Shown: positions 51,431-61,143, counted from the first letter of the stretch. The stretch is 64,000 nucleotides of DNA from Bacteroides congonensis (GCF_900130125.1 NZ_FQXY01000011.1:806001-870000), one strand, 5' to 3'. Program-made: numbers and translations. The notes: a model not told the origin generated them from the sequence alone.

Positions 51431-52813
51431 ATGAAAAGTTATAATAAAAAGTTTGTCTATTTTATCTGTTTAGTCTCTGCGATGGGCGGACTTCTCTTCG
51501 GCTACGACTGGGTGGTGATAGGGGGAGCGAAGCCTTTCTACGAACTCTATTTCGATATTGCCGATGTACCCGCCATGCAGGGACTTGCCATGAGCGTGGC
51601 TTTGCTCGGTTGTTTGATTGGCGCTATGGTGTCAGGCATGATGGCAGACCGTTATGGACGTAAGCCTCTCCTGATAATTTCTGCTTTCATATTCTTGTCT
51701 TCAGCTTATGCTACCGGAGCGTTTTCCGTATTTAGTTGGTTTTTGGCAGCCCGTTTCCTGGGCGGTATCGGAATCGGAATCGCTTCGGGACTTTCTCCCA
51801 TGTATATTGCCGAAGTAGCTCCTACGTCAATCAGGGGAAAACTCGTTTCGCTGAATCAATTGACGATTGTACTCGGTATCCTTGGCGCTCAAGTCACTAA
51901 CTGGCTGATTGCAGAACCTATTCCTACAGACTTTTCTCCTGTGGATATTTGTGCTTCATGGAACGGGCAGATGGGATGGCGATGGATGTTCTGGGCGGCT
52001 GCCTTCCCTGCTGCGATATTCTTGTTGTTGGCATGCTTCATCCCTGAAAGTCCCCGTTGGCTGGCGATGAAAGGAAAAGAAGAAAAAGCATGTAATGTGC
52101 TTAGTAAAATAGGCGGTGATGATTATGCCGACCGGGAACTTCGTTTGGTGGAAGAAACCGGTTCCTCGAAGTCGGAAGGAGGATTGCGGTTATTATTCAG
52201 TCGCCCGTTCCGCAAAGTACTTGTTCTTGGCATTATTGTGGCGGTGTTCCAGCAATGGTGCGGTACGAATGTTATCTTCAATTATGCGCAGGAGATATTC
52301 CAGTCTGCAGGATATTCGTTGGGAGATGTTCTCTTTAATATTGTGGTGACGGGTGTGGCAAATGTAATCTTTACTTTTGTGGCTATCTATACAGTTGAAC
52401 GCTTGGGACGCCGCGTCTTGATGCTGTTGGGAGCCGGAGGGCTGGCAGGCATCTATCTCATTCTCGGCACTTGCTATTTCTTCGAAGTAAGCGGATTCTT
52501 TATGGTGGTACTCGTCGTTTTGGCTATCGCTTGCTACGCGATGTCTCTAGGGCCTATCACTTGGGTATTGCTTGCCGAAATCTTCCCTAACCGGGTGCGT
52601 GCCGTTGCGATGGCAACCTGTACGTTTGCTTTGTGGGTAGGTAGTTTCACGCTGACATATACTTTCCCGTTACTGAATAATTTCTTGGGAAGCAGCGGTA
52701 CATTCTGGATTTATGCAGCCATTTGTGCTGTTGGCTACCTGTTCTTCTTTCGTGCGTTGCCCGAAACGAAAGGCAAATCACTGGAAGCATTGGAAAAGGA
52801 TTTAATCAAATAA
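51431..52813 (+). CDS. MFS sugar porter (XylE/AraE-like sugar:proton symporter)
   Basis: 460 residues, 12 membrane helices. Sugar-porter signatures: GLLFGYDWVVIGGAKPF, MADRYGRKPLL, FLGGIGIGIASGLSPMYIAEVAPTSIRGKLVSLNQL, IPESPRWLAMKGK, QQWCGTNVIFNYAQEIF, VERLGRRVLM and PETKGKSLEALEK. Imports a monosaccharide, probably the product of the neighbouring GH2. The 30 bases around its ATG are almost identical to those of the GH2 gene (both proteins start MKSYN). Confidence 0.95.
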   Translation: MKSYNKKFVYFICLVSAMGGLLFGYDWVVIGGAKPFYELYFDIADVPAMQGLAMSVALLGCLIGAMVSGMMADRYGRKPLLIISAFIFLSSAYATGAFSVFSWFLAARFLGGIGIGIASGLSPMYIAEVAPTSIRGKLVSLNQLTIVLGILGAQVTNWLIAEPIPTDFSPVDICASWNGQMGWRWMFWAAAFPAAIFLLLACFIPESPRWLAMKGKEEKACNVLSKIGGDDYADRELRLVEETGSSKSEGGLRLLFSRPFRKVLVLGIIVAVFQQWCGTNVIFNYAQEIFQSAGYSLGDVLFNIVVTGVANVIFTFVAIYTVERLGRRVLMLLGAGGLAGIYLILGTCYFFEVSGFFMVVLVVLAIACYAMSLGPITWVLLAEIFPNRVRAVAMATCTFALWVGSFTLTYTFPLLNNFLGSSGTFWIYAAICAVGYLFFFRALPETKGKSLEALEKDLIK

Positions 52814-52871
52814 ATAATAGCAGGTTGGCAAATTAACAAGTAAGTAAATAGGTATTGGATACCATCATCAA

Positions 52872-52906
52872 TCAGGCAGGGAGAATGTAAAATCTCCCTG
52901 TCCCTG
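52872..52906 (+). terminator. Hairpin between the sugar porter and DUF5107 genes
   Basis: CAGGGAGA (52877-52884) pairs with TCTCCCTG (52893-52900), with outer TCAGG/CCTGA pairing, followed by moderately T-rich DNA. It may partly end the upstream transcript. Confidence 0.5.
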
Positions 52907-52970
52907 ACCCTCTTTATCTCTTGATTTCTTTGTCAATGAATAAAAAAACAAATTTATAATCAATAATACG

Positions 52971-55900
52971 ATGGTAAAAGCATGGAAAGAAAAGGTGGTT
53001 ATCCCTACTTATGAAGTAGGCAAACCGGAGAAGAATCCAATTTTCTTGGAGAAGCGTGTGTATCAAGGCAGCAGCGGGGTAGTTTATCCTTATCCTGTGA
53101 TTGAATCGATGTCCGATGAGAAAGTGGATAAGGAATACAATGCTATTTTTATCGAAAACGAATACATCAAAGTGATGATTCTACCTGAGCTAGGCGGACG
53201 TGTACAGATGGCATACGATAAAATCAGAGAACGTCATTTCATTTATTATAATCATGTGATAAAGCCTGCATTGGTAGGGCTTGCCGGACCGTGGATTTCA
53301 GGCGGCATTGAGTTTAACTGGCCTCAACATCACCGCCCCAGCACCTATATGCCCGTAGATACGACTATTGAGGAAAATGCTGACGGAAGTGTCACGGTAT
53401 GGGTGAATGAAATGGAACGTATGTTCCATCAGAAAGGAATGGCAGGATTTACGCTTCGTCCCGGACATGCGTTTCTTGAAATCAAAGGGGTGCTTTACAA
53501 CCGTACCGAAGTGCCGCAGACCTTCCTGTGGTGGGCAAACCCTGCCGTAGCGGTGAACGATTATTATCAGAGCGTATTCCCGCCCGATATCAATGCCGTG
53601 TTTGACCATGGAAAACGGGCCGTATCCAGTTTCCCCATCGCAACGGGTACTTACTACAAGATGGATTATTCTGCCGGAGTGGACATCTCGAACTATAAGA
53701 ATATCAAGGTTCCTACTTCCTATATGGCCGTCAACTCCCGCTTTAACTTCGAGGGTGGATATGAGAATGATACCCATGCCGGCATGCTTCATGTAGCCAA
53801 CCACCACATTTCTCCGGGCAAGAAACAGTGGACTTGGGGAAACGGTGATTTCGGCCGTGCATGGGATCGTAACCTGACCGATGAGGATGGGCCGTACATT
53901 GAACTAATGGCAGGTGTATATACCGAAAACCAACCGGACTTTACCTGGCTGCAACCTTACGAAGAAAAGAGTTTCGTCCAATATTTCCTGCCTTATCGGG
54001 AATTGGGAGTGGTGAAGAATGCCAGCAGGGACTTGCTGATGAACATTGAACCGGAAGGGGAGGACAGTGTTCGTTTCAAGATATTTGCTACTTCACGCCA
54101 GACGGTAAACGTCGTCTTGAAAGGTGAAGACGGGAAAATATATTATAGTGAGGAAGTGACTGTCACTCCGGAAGAACTGCTGGATGAAACAGTAAATGTG
54201 AAGGGTGAGAAACTCAACAAACTGATTCTTGAAATCACGGCAAACGGAAAGGAACTACTTTATTGGCATGCGGAACCGGAAGAAGTGAAACCTATTCCCG
54301 ACGCTGCCGAAGCAGCCCTGCTACCGGAAGAAATAAAGACTACCGAACAGCTTTATCTGACCGGCTTGCATTTGGAACAGTACAGACACGCCACATACAA
54401 TCCCGTAGAATACTACGAAGAAGCATTGCGCCGTGACCCGATTGATGTGCGTAATAATAACGCGCTTGGTCTGTGGTATATCCGTAAAGGCCGTTTCCAT
54501 AAAGCGGAGCAATACTTGCTTACAGCCGTAAAGACCTTACAGAAACGTAATCCGAATCCATACGACGGAGAACCGATTTATAATCTCGGTCTTGCCCTGA
54601 AATATCAGGGACGTTACAATGACGCTTACGACCGTTTTTATAAATCTTGTTGGAATGCCGCCTGGCAGGATGCGGGATACTTTGCCTGCGCGCAGATTTC
54701 TATCCTACAGAATCGTTTGGAGGATGCACTGGACGAAATAGACCGTTCGCTTATCCGCAACTGGCATAATCATAAAGCCCGTGCTCTGAAAACTGCTATT
54801 CTCCGCCGGATGGACAAAACCGAAGAAGCCCTGCAACTAATTGAAGATTCATTGGTTATTGATAAATTCAACTTTGGCTGTCGTTATGAGAAGTATCTGA
54901 TTACGAACGTAGCCGATGAACTGGCTGTTATGAAAGAGATGATGCGTGGCGAACCTCACAACTATGATGAAATAGCTCTCGACTATTGTGCCGCAGGTTG
55001 TTGGCAGGAAGCTGCTTCCTTATGGAATATAGCCATTGCCGAAGGTATCGTTACTCCGATGACTTACTATTATTTGGGTTGGTGTCTGCACCAGGGAGGG
55101 CTGTCCGGAGTGAAACAAGCATTTGACGACGCAGTCAAGGCATGTCCCGATTACTGTTTCCCCAACCGGTTGGAAGCAATTCTTGCCTTGCAATGTGCCA
55201 TGGAACAAAACCCGGACGATGCAAGAGCTCCTTACTATTTGGGCAATCTTTACTACGACAAGCGCCAGTACGACTTGGCTATGAAGGCATGGGAAACTTC
55301 CGCAAGACTGGACGATAGCTTCCCGACTGTATGGCGTAACCTGGCTCTGGTATTCTTCAATAAGAAAAATGAGGAAGCAAAAGCCATCGAGTGTATGGAA
55401 CGAGCTTTCTGTCTTGACCCAACCGACGCACGTATCTTGATGGAACTCGACCAACTTTACAAACGTGTCCGTCGTTCACACAAAGAGCGTCTTGCTTTCC
55501 TACAACTATATCCTGATTTGATTAAGCAGCGTGATGACCTGATACTGGAAGAAATCACCTTGTTGAATCAGACAGGAGAGTACGAAAAGGCGAAATCGGT
55601 ATTGGATGCACATAACTTCCACCCCTGGGAGGGTGGTGAAGGAAAAGTGCCTGCCCAATATCAACTGGCTCGTGTGGAATTGGCAAAAAAAGCATTAGCT
55701 GTCGGTGATAATAAAGAAGCAATATCATTATTGGAAGAATGTCTGAAATATCCGCATCATCTTGGTGAAGGCAAATTGTATGGTGCACAGGAAAACGATT
55801 TTTACTACTTTCTGGGTTGTGCCTACGAAGGATTGGGACAACAGGACAAGGCTGCGGAATGTTGGGAACAGGCAATCATTGGACCTACCGAACCGGCTGC

Positions 55901-56252
55901 CGCCATGTACTACAACGATGCAAAACCCGATAAAATATTCTATCAGGGTCTGGCATTATTGAAGCTCGGGCGTATGGATGAGGCTAACGGTCGCTTTCAT
56001 AAATTGACCTCTTACGGCGAAAAACACTTGTTTGACAAGATTAAAATGGATTATTTTGCAGTATCTCTACCCGATTTGTTGATTTGGGAGGATGACTTGA
56101 CGATAAGGAACGTAATTCACTGCAAATATATGATGGCATTAGGATATTGGGGACTGAACCAGAAGGAGAAATCCGTCCGGTTATTAAGTGAGATAGAAAG
56201 ATTGGATATTAATCATCAGGGGATTCAGGCTTTCCGGAACCTGATAGGATAG
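52971..56252 (+). CDS. Cytoplasmic DUF5107 protein with TPR tail
   Basis: 1093 residues, no signal peptide. The N-terminal ~420 residues form the DUF5107 domain: MVKAWKEKVVIPTYEVG..NPIFLEKRVYQGSSG, ILPELGGRVQMAYDKIRERHFIYYN, GPWISGGIEFNWPQHHRPSTYMPVD and GNGDFGRAWDRNLTDEDGPYIELMAG. It looks like an aldose-epimerase-type beta sandwich with conserved His/Glu residues. From ~455 to the end there are many TPR units (YYEEALRRDPIDVRNNNALGLWYIRKGRFHKAEQYL). The family is tied to carbohydrate loci, but I know no proven reaction. Being cytoplasmic, it should act on imported sugar or a derivative. Confidence 0.85.
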   Translation: MVKAWKEKVVIPTYEVGKPEKNPIFLEKRVYQGSSGVVYPYPVIESMSDEKVDKEYNAIFIENEYIKVMILPELGGRVQMAYDKIRERHFIYYNHVIKPALVGLAGPWISGGIEFNWPQHHRPSTYMPVDTTIEENADGSVTVWVNEMERMFHQKGMAGFTLRPGHAFLEIKGVLYNRTEVPQTFLWWANPAVAVNDYYQSVFPPDINAVFDHGKRAVSSFPIATGTYYKMDYSAGVDISNYKNIKVPTSYMAVNSRFNFEGGYENDTHAGMLHVANHHISPGKKQWTWGNGDFGRAWDRNLTDEDGPYIELMAGVYTENQPDFTWLQPYEEKSFVQYFLPYRELGVVKNASRDLLMNIEPEGEDSVRFKIFATSRQTVNVVLKGEDGKIYYSEEVTVTPEELLDETVNVKGEKLNKLILEITANGKELLYWHAEPEEVKPIPDAAEAALLPEEIKTTEQLYLTGLHLEQYRHATYNPVEYYEEALRRDPIDVRNNNALGLWYIRKGRFHKAEQYLLTAVKTLQKRNPNPYDGEPIYNLGLALKYQGRYNDAYDRFYKSCWNAAWQDAGYFACAQISILQNRLEDALDEIDRSLIRNWHNHKARALKTAILRRMDKTEEALQLIEDSLVIDKFNFGCRYEKYLITNVADELAVMKEMMRGEPHNYDEIALDYCAAGCWQEAASLWNIAIAEGIVTPMTYYYLGWCLHQGGLSGVKQAFDDAVKACPDYCFPNRLEAILALQCAMEQNPDDARAPYYLGNLYYDKRQYDLAMKAWETSARLDDSFPTVWRNLALVFFNKKNEEAKAIECMERAFCLDPTDARILMELDQLYKRVRRSHKERLAFLQLYPDLIKQRDDLILEEITLLNQTGEYEKAKSVLDAHNFHPWEGGEGKVPAQYQLARVELAKKALAVGDNKEAISLLEECLKYPHHLGEGKLYGAQENDFYYFLGCAYEGLGQQDKAAECWEQAIIGPTEPAAAMYYNDAKPDKIFYQGLALLKLGRMDEANGRFHKLTSYGEKHLFDKIKMDYFAVSLPDLLIWEDDLTIRNVIHCKYMMALGYWGLNQKEKSVRLLSEIERLDINHQGIQAFRNLIG

Positions 56253-56285
56253 GAACATTATTAGGGAAGTACAAATTCTCGAGTA

Positions 56286-56373
56286 TTCTCACTACTATGA
56301 GAAAAAATACTCATAGTAGTGAGAACTTTTTCTCATTGCAATGAGAATTTTTTCCCATCGTGGTGAGAATAAT
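56286..56373 (+). repeat. Degenerate tandem array, 4 x 22 nt (TCTCATnnnnATGAGAA family)
   Basis: Units begin at 56286, 56308, 56330 and 56352. Each is a short imperfect palindrome: TTCTCACTACTATGAGAA, TACTCATAGTAGTGAGAA, TTCTCATTGCAATGAGAA and TTCCCATCGTGGTGAGAA. Lies between the convergent DUF5107 and lactonase genes. Confidence 0.88.
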
Positions 56374-56423
56374 CCCTTGTCTGAGTAGGCTGTGGCTAGC
56401 TTTTTTCGTTAGTTATCCGTAAG

Positions 56424-57575
56424 TTACGGCACGAACTTTATGCACACAGGCTTGTCTACTTTAATATCCTTCTGTATATCGGTCAATAATCCCGTATCCG
56501 CATCCCTTTCATAAACCTGAATCGCATTACTATCCCTGCAAGCCACCAACAGATATTTTCCATTCGGTGTAATGATGAAGTTGCGCGGATGAACCCCTGT
56601 CAGTTGATAACCTGTTTTCGTTAACTTCCCGTTTTCGGAGTCGATACGGAAGATAGCGATACCGTCCGCCTTCAACCGGTTACTGGCATATAGAAACTTT
56701 CCGTCCGGGCTGATATGAATATCGCCGCTTCCTTTTGCTCCGACTGTGTCGGCGGCTATTGTCTGAATCTCTTTCAAGTTTCCATCCTTATATTCGAAAG
56801 TGATTACCGTGCCCGAAAGTTCGTTTATCAGATAAGCATAGTTACCATTCGGAGCAAATGTCAGATGCCGGGGGCCTGAACCTGCTTTCACTTCAAAGGC
56901 GGCAGGAGAGCCTTCTTTGAGGAAGCTTTCTTTGTTCTCTGCATCCGCTTCCGGGTGAATGATAAACTTATGTATCTGGTCTGTCCCTAAATTATCGGCA
57001 AATAGGTATTTACCATCCGGCGTGATACGGACACAATGCAAGTGTGACTTTTCCTGCCGTTCTTTGTCGGCTCCCGAACCTTCGAATTTTATAATATCGG
57101 AAGCGGGCAGGAGTGAACCGTCTTTGGCGATGGGAAAAACGGAGATGCTGCCGCCACTATAATTGGCGGTTATCACATTCTTTCCATTCGTAATCATATA
57201 GCAAGGGTCTTCACCGCCAGTCTTCTGTGAGTTCAGTAATTTGAAAGTCCCTTTTTCTTTATCGAAGGCAAATGCGTTGGCGGTAGCCTGTTCATTATTG
57301 AATTCACTGACTGCATACACAAATTTTCCGTCGGCAGAAGGTACGAGATAAGAGGGATTTTCTACTTCTGCTTCACTGAGTGCAGTGGCTGTTCCGGTTT
57401 CTTCGTCGAAACGAAAGCTGTAAATTCCTTTACTGTCTCCTGCGGTATATGTACCTACGAGCATTGTTAACTCTTGATTCACTGGTTCGGAACTTTCAGT
57501 CCGGGCAGCTTTTTTTGATGTGCAACTGATGGTGGTCATACTGATTATACAGATAGTGGCGATAAATTTTATCAT
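56424..57575 (-). CDS. Lactonase-family seven-bladed beta-propeller lipoprotein
   Basis: 383 residues, lipoprotein signal MIKFIATICIISMTTISC (Cys at 18). Mature part: LTMLVGTYTAGDSKGIYSFRFDEETG, repeated PDGKFVYAVS / PDGKYLFADNLGTDQI / PNGNYAYLINE / PDGKFLYASNR blades, and HPRNFIITPNGKYLLVACRDSNAIQVY, the pattern of the Pgl/YbhE lactonase family. Cytoplasmic members hydrolyse 6-phosphogluconolactone. This one is exported, so its substrate should be an unphosphorylated lactone or another ligand. It follows the GH3 gene by 23 nt on the same strand, forming a two-gene unit. Confidence 0.9.
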   Translation of the reverse strand: MIKFIATICIISMTTISCTSKKAARTESSEPVNQELTMLVGTYTAGDSKGIYSFRFDEETGTATALSEAEVENPSYLVPSADGKFVYAVSEFNNEQATANAFAFDKEKGTFKLLNSQKTGGEDPCYMITNGKNVITANYSGGSISVFPIAKDGSLLPASDIIKFEGSGADKERQEKSHLHCVRITPDGKYLFADNLGTDQIHKFIIHPEADAENKESFLKEGSPAAFEVKAGSGPRHLTFAPNGNYAYLINELSGTVITFEYKDGNLKEIQTIAADTVGAKGSGDIHISPDGKFLYASNRLKADGIAIFRIDSENGKLTKTGYQLTGVHPRNFIITPNGKYLLVACRDSNAIQVYERDADTGLLTDIQKDIKVDKPVCIKFVP

Positions 57576-57598
57576 ATGGATGGTTCTTGTATTGATTT

Positions 57599-60439
57599 TT
57601 ACTTCTTTAATTGAGGTAGTTTTACCTCTGCTATCCCTACCCGGTCACTACCTAATACAATGCGTAAATCGCTGGCGGTAGTACCTTGGAAACGGAAGTC
57701 CAACAGTTTGTTGTACTCTTTCACAGTGCCGGAATATACAGTGAGGAATTGCCCGCCGCCACCGGATAGTTGTATCTCGAAGTCTGTCTCCAGTCCGTTC
57801 TCGCGGGAGAAGGCAATGGATACCCCGTCTATTTTAGCTCCGTTCTGCAAGGCAAAGGTAATGTAATCTCCTTTATTGCCTTCCCAGGACGTAGTTAAAT
57901 TATTATCAATTACCTTATCGGCTGTTTCTGCGTTGGTGCTGGCGCTGACAGGACTACTGTCTTTGCTCGTATCTGCGGCCGGTGTTTGCCCCGGTTCAAC
58001 AACAGTCAGCGTTCCGTTCAGGCGAATATCCGTAGAAGAGGCTCCTAGCATGAATGTGAAATCACCCGGTTCTACTACCCAATGCATATCGGCATTCAAT
58101 AACTCCAGTGCCTTGCGGTCGACGGGGAAAGTGATTTCTTTTGTCTCGCCCGGTTTCAGATGTACCCGTTCAAATCCGGCGAGGTTCTTCTCATAAGTAG
58201 TGACGCTGCTCAGTACATCACGCACATACAGTTGCACTACTTCGTCTCCTGCCCGTTTTCCGGTATTGGTCACTTTACAAGAGACATAAGTCTTTTGGTT
58301 GGGAGTGATAATGGCCGGAGAGATTTTCAAGTCGGAATATTCGAAAGTGGTATAACTTAGCCCGTATCCGAAAGGATATAATGCACTGTTGGCGCGAGAC
58401 ATATTGCCGTCCGCTCCTGGATTCTTGCCGCCGTCAATCTGGGAAGAGGGTTTGCAAGGGAAGTTGAAGGGTATTTGACCTACGGTTTTGGGGAAAGTGA
58501 CAGTCAGTTTACCACCGGGATTATAATCTCCAAAGAGTATATCTGCTACTGCTATCCCACCTTTAGACCCCGGATACCATGCTTCAAGAATAGCCGGGAC
58601 AAACTTGTCCGCCCAATTGATAGATAAGGGACGTCCGTTGATAAGAACCAGCACGACAGGCTTGCCGGTAGCCACTACCGCTTTTAGTAAATCGAGTTGG
58701 CGGCCGGGTAAGTCGAGACTGCTGCGGGATTTGTTTTCCCCGCACGTGCGTTGTCCACCACCTAACACTACGACAGTTACATCTGCCTGTTTTGCCTGAC
58801 TGACAGCTTTATCTATTTCTTTTTGTTCTTCATCCGTCAGAGGATAGTCAATCAATTCGGATTCCGGCCAGTTGGCATCTACCAGGTCGCAGCCTTTCGT
58901 ATAAAGTACATCCGCTTTGCCTTTCATCTTTTCCTGAATACCTTTTAGAACAGAAGTAACCTCTACTGCCAAAGGACCGTAATGAGTCAGCGCATACGAA
59001 CGTTCATCCGCATTCGGCCCGCAGACTGCTATCTTTCGGATACTTGAAGCATCCAGTGGCAACACATTCTTATCGTTTTTCAAGAGTACGATAGATTCGC
59101 GGGAGGCTTGCAGAGCGACTTCCTCGTTTTCTTTCTTTTCTACTTCTTCATCCGCTCCTTTCAAATCAGTCTGATAAGGATTATCGAACAAGCCGACAAG
59201 GAACTTCACTCTCAGAATATCACGTACACGGTCATTGATGACTTCTTCGCTCAATCCGCCTTCTTTCACCAGCTCCCTCAACGGCAATACATACGAATCC
59301 GGCGAGCGGAACGTACAACGCACATTCAGTCCGGCTTCCACACTTTGGCGAACAGCTTCTTTCATATCTTTGGCAGTCCCGTGTTTGGTATAAAGATATT
59401 CTACAGCATCACTGTCCGAAACCACATACCCACGGAATCCCATTTCACCGCGCAAGCGGGTAGTCAGCCAGTAATAGCTGCTCTGAATCGGAAAGCCGTC
59501 ATAGTCGTTATAAGAGCTCATCACACCGAGCAATCCCGCTTCGCGGATAACCCTTTTAAAAGGATAGGCATGAAGCATCTCCACTTCGCGCGGTGACATC
59601 TGCGGGTCTACACGAGCCATTCCTTCGCGTGCTCCTTTGTTGTTGCTATAAGCGATGAAATGCTTTCCGGTAGCTGCTACCTGGTGATTGTGCTGCATGC
59701 CTTTCACCATTTCTATTCCTAATTCCGCAACCAGATAAGGAGATTCCCCATATACTTCTTCATAGCGTCCCCACCGCTGGTCGCGTCCTACATCGAGTAT
59801 CGGGGCATATACATTAGTATATCCCAGCATGCGGGCTTCACGTCCGGTAATCATTCCTACCTGGTGAATAAGTTGCCGGTTCCATGTATGTCCCAATCCC
59901 AGTTGGGTCGGAAAATTGGTAGCCTTATAACTCTCCACTCCGCGAATTCCCTCGTTCGTAAAGTCTGTAGGAATCCCGAGCCGTGTTTCTTCAACGAAGA
60001 AACGTTGTACTTCATTCAGCGCCCAGGCATGTTTGGAAGCCGGCCATACATATTCGTTGTCCGACGGTGGAAGCCCCCATTGTTGGAAGCCGTTCAGATG
60101 TTCGTCGATGGCACCGATGCCGTCTTTCCAGAGTAGGCTTTTCCATTCGGGAGTAGGCAAATCATCTTTCAACACCCGTTTATATCCGTATAGAGTCACC
60201 ATCTGGCAGGTTTTCTCTTCCAATGTCATCCGGCTGAGCAAATCTTCTATACGTGCATCGATAGGTGCTGTCGGGTCTTCATAAGTATCTTTAACGCCAT
60301 TCTTATTGAAATCTATCCATCCTTTCTTGTACATTTCCGTACGGACGGGTTTATAAACATCAGGTATTCTAGTCGTTTTCTGTGCCGGGAGGAGTGCACA
60401 ACTTCCTAGAAATAAGCTGGTAAGTAAAAGTTTCTTCAT
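57599..60439 (-). CDS. GH3 beta-glycosidase, exported
   Basis: 946 residues with signal peptide MKKLLLTSLFLGSCALLPAQ. GH3 barrel (~60-370): MTLEEKTCQMVTLYGY, PTDFTNEGIRGVESYKATNFPTQLGLGHTWN, VAATGKHFIAYSNN, and nucleophile Asp342 in YVVSDSDAVEYL. The second GH3 domain has IAVCGPNADE, VVVLGGGQRTCGENKSRSSLDLPGRQLDLLKAV and YPFGYGLSYTTFEYSDL. A Fn3-like domain (~705-790) follows, then a linker and a C-terminal discoidin-like domain (ADKVIDNNLTTSWEG). Activity is probably beta-glucosidase or beta-xylosidase. It is transcribed away from tmRNA and towards the lactonase. Confidence 0.92.
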   Translation of the reverse strand: MKKLLLTSLFLGSCALLPAQKTTRIPDVYKPVRTEMYKKGWIDFNKNGVKDTYEDPTAPIDARIEDLLSRMTLEEKTCQMVTLYGYKRVLKDDLPTPEWKSLLWKDGIGAIDEHLNGFQQWGLPPSDNEYVWPASKHAWALNEVQRFFVEETRLGIPTDFTNEGIRGVESYKATNFPTQLGLGHTWNRQLIHQVGMITGREARMLGYTNVYAPILDVGRDQRWGRYEEVYGESPYLVAELGIEMVKGMQHNHQVAATGKHFIAYSNNKGAREGMARVDPQMSPREVEMLHAYPFKRVIREAGLLGVMSSYNDYDGFPIQSSYYWLTTRLRGEMGFRGYVVSDSDAVEYLYTKHGTAKDMKEAVRQSVEAGLNVRCTFRSPDSYVLPLRELVKEGGLSEEVINDRVRDILRVKFLVGLFDNPYQTDLKGADEEVEKKENEEVALQASRESIVLLKNDKNVLPLDASSIRKIAVCGPNADERSYALTHYGPLAVEVTSVLKGIQEKMKGKADVLYTKGCDLVDANWPESELIDYPLTDEEQKEIDKAVSQAKQADVTVVVLGGGQRTCGENKSRSSLDLPGRQLDLLKAVVATGKPVVLVLINGRPLSINWADKFVPAILEAWYPGSKGGIAVADILFGDYNPGGKLTVTFPKTVGQIPFNFPCKPSSQIDGGKNPGADGNMSRANSALYPFGYGLSYTTFEYSDLKISPAIITPNQKTYVSCKVTNTGKRAGDEVVQLYVRDVLSSVTTYEKNLAGFERVHLKPGETKEITFPVDRKALELLNADMHWVVEPGDFTFMLGASSTDIRLNGTLTVVEPGQTPAADTSKDSSPVSASTNAETADKVIDNNLTTSWEGNKGDYITFALQNGAKIDGVSIAFSRENGLETDFEIQLSGGGGQFLTVYSGTVKEYNKLLDFRFQGTTASDLRIVLGSDRVGIAEVKLPQLKK

Positions 60440-60511
60440 AATATTTTTTTGTGTTAAGAATAAATTTACCCCGTAAAGATAGTGCTTTGATATAATATTT
60501 GCTAACGTCTT

Positions 60512-60542
60512 TTCGTAATTTCGAAAACATTTCCTATCTTTG
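60512..60542 (+). promoter_or_regulatory. Promoter for tmRNA
   Basis: -7 element TATCTTTG (60535-60542) with TTCG (60512-60515) 19 nt upstream, near the -33 consensus TTTG. Transcription start near 60549 would give a short 5' leader removed in tmRNA maturation. Confidence 0.6.
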
Positions 60543-60593
60543 TACCCTTGGAAAGCGTTCTGGACAATCGCTATTCTGTACGAATGATAATTT

Positions 60594-60987
60594 GGGGTTG
60601 ACTGGATTTGACAGCGGGCAGAAATGGTAGGTAAGCATGCAGTGGGTCGGTAATTTCCACTTAAATCTCAGTTATCAAAATTTTATCTGGCGAAACTAAT
60701 TACGCTCTTGCTGCTTAATCGAATCACAGTAGATTAGCTTAATCCAGGTACTAGGTGCCAGGACGAGACATCACTCGGAAGCTGTTGCTCCGAAGCATTC
60801 CGGTTCAGTGGTGCAGTCACATCGGGGATAGTCAAAGGCGGTCTCGCACTTTTGATGAAACTTTAGAGGATAAGGCAGGAATTGATGGCTTTGGTTCTGT
60901 TCCTGCACGAAAATTTAGGCAAAGATAAGCATGTAGAAAGCTTATGATTTCCTCGTTTGGACGAGGGTTCGATTCCCTCCAGCTCCA
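60594..60987 (+). ncRNA. ssrA: Transfer-messenger RNA (tmRNA)
   Basis: 5' end GGGGTTGACTGGATTTGACA and 3' end GGGTTCGATTCCCTCCAGCTCCA: the T-arm is intact and the acceptor stem pairs GGGGTTG with CAGCTCC. The CCA end is not fully encoded (CAA follows the discriminator A). The tag frame is 60689-60718, encoding GETNYALAA and a TAA stop, the tag typical of Bacteroides. tmRNA with SmpB frees stalled ribosomes and marks the peptide for proteolysis. A strong terminator follows. Confidence 0.97.
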
Positions 60988-61011
60988 CAAAGTCTAAATA
61001 ATAGGTTTGAT

Positions 61012-61052
61012 AAGTTCCTGAATTTTAATAATTCAGGAACTTTTCTTTTTTT
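61012..61052 (+). terminator. tmRNA terminator
   Basis: Perfect 13-bp stem AAGTTCCTGAATT / AATTCAGGAACTT (61012-61024, 61030-61042) with a 5-nt loop and a T tract. Confidence 0.92.
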
Positions 61053-61143
61053 AATGCCCCCTCTTTTACTCTCCCAACTATTTAAAGTACTGATGATTGT
61101 CGGAATTCTAAAGCTATCATGATTAATTATAATAAAAAAGTTT

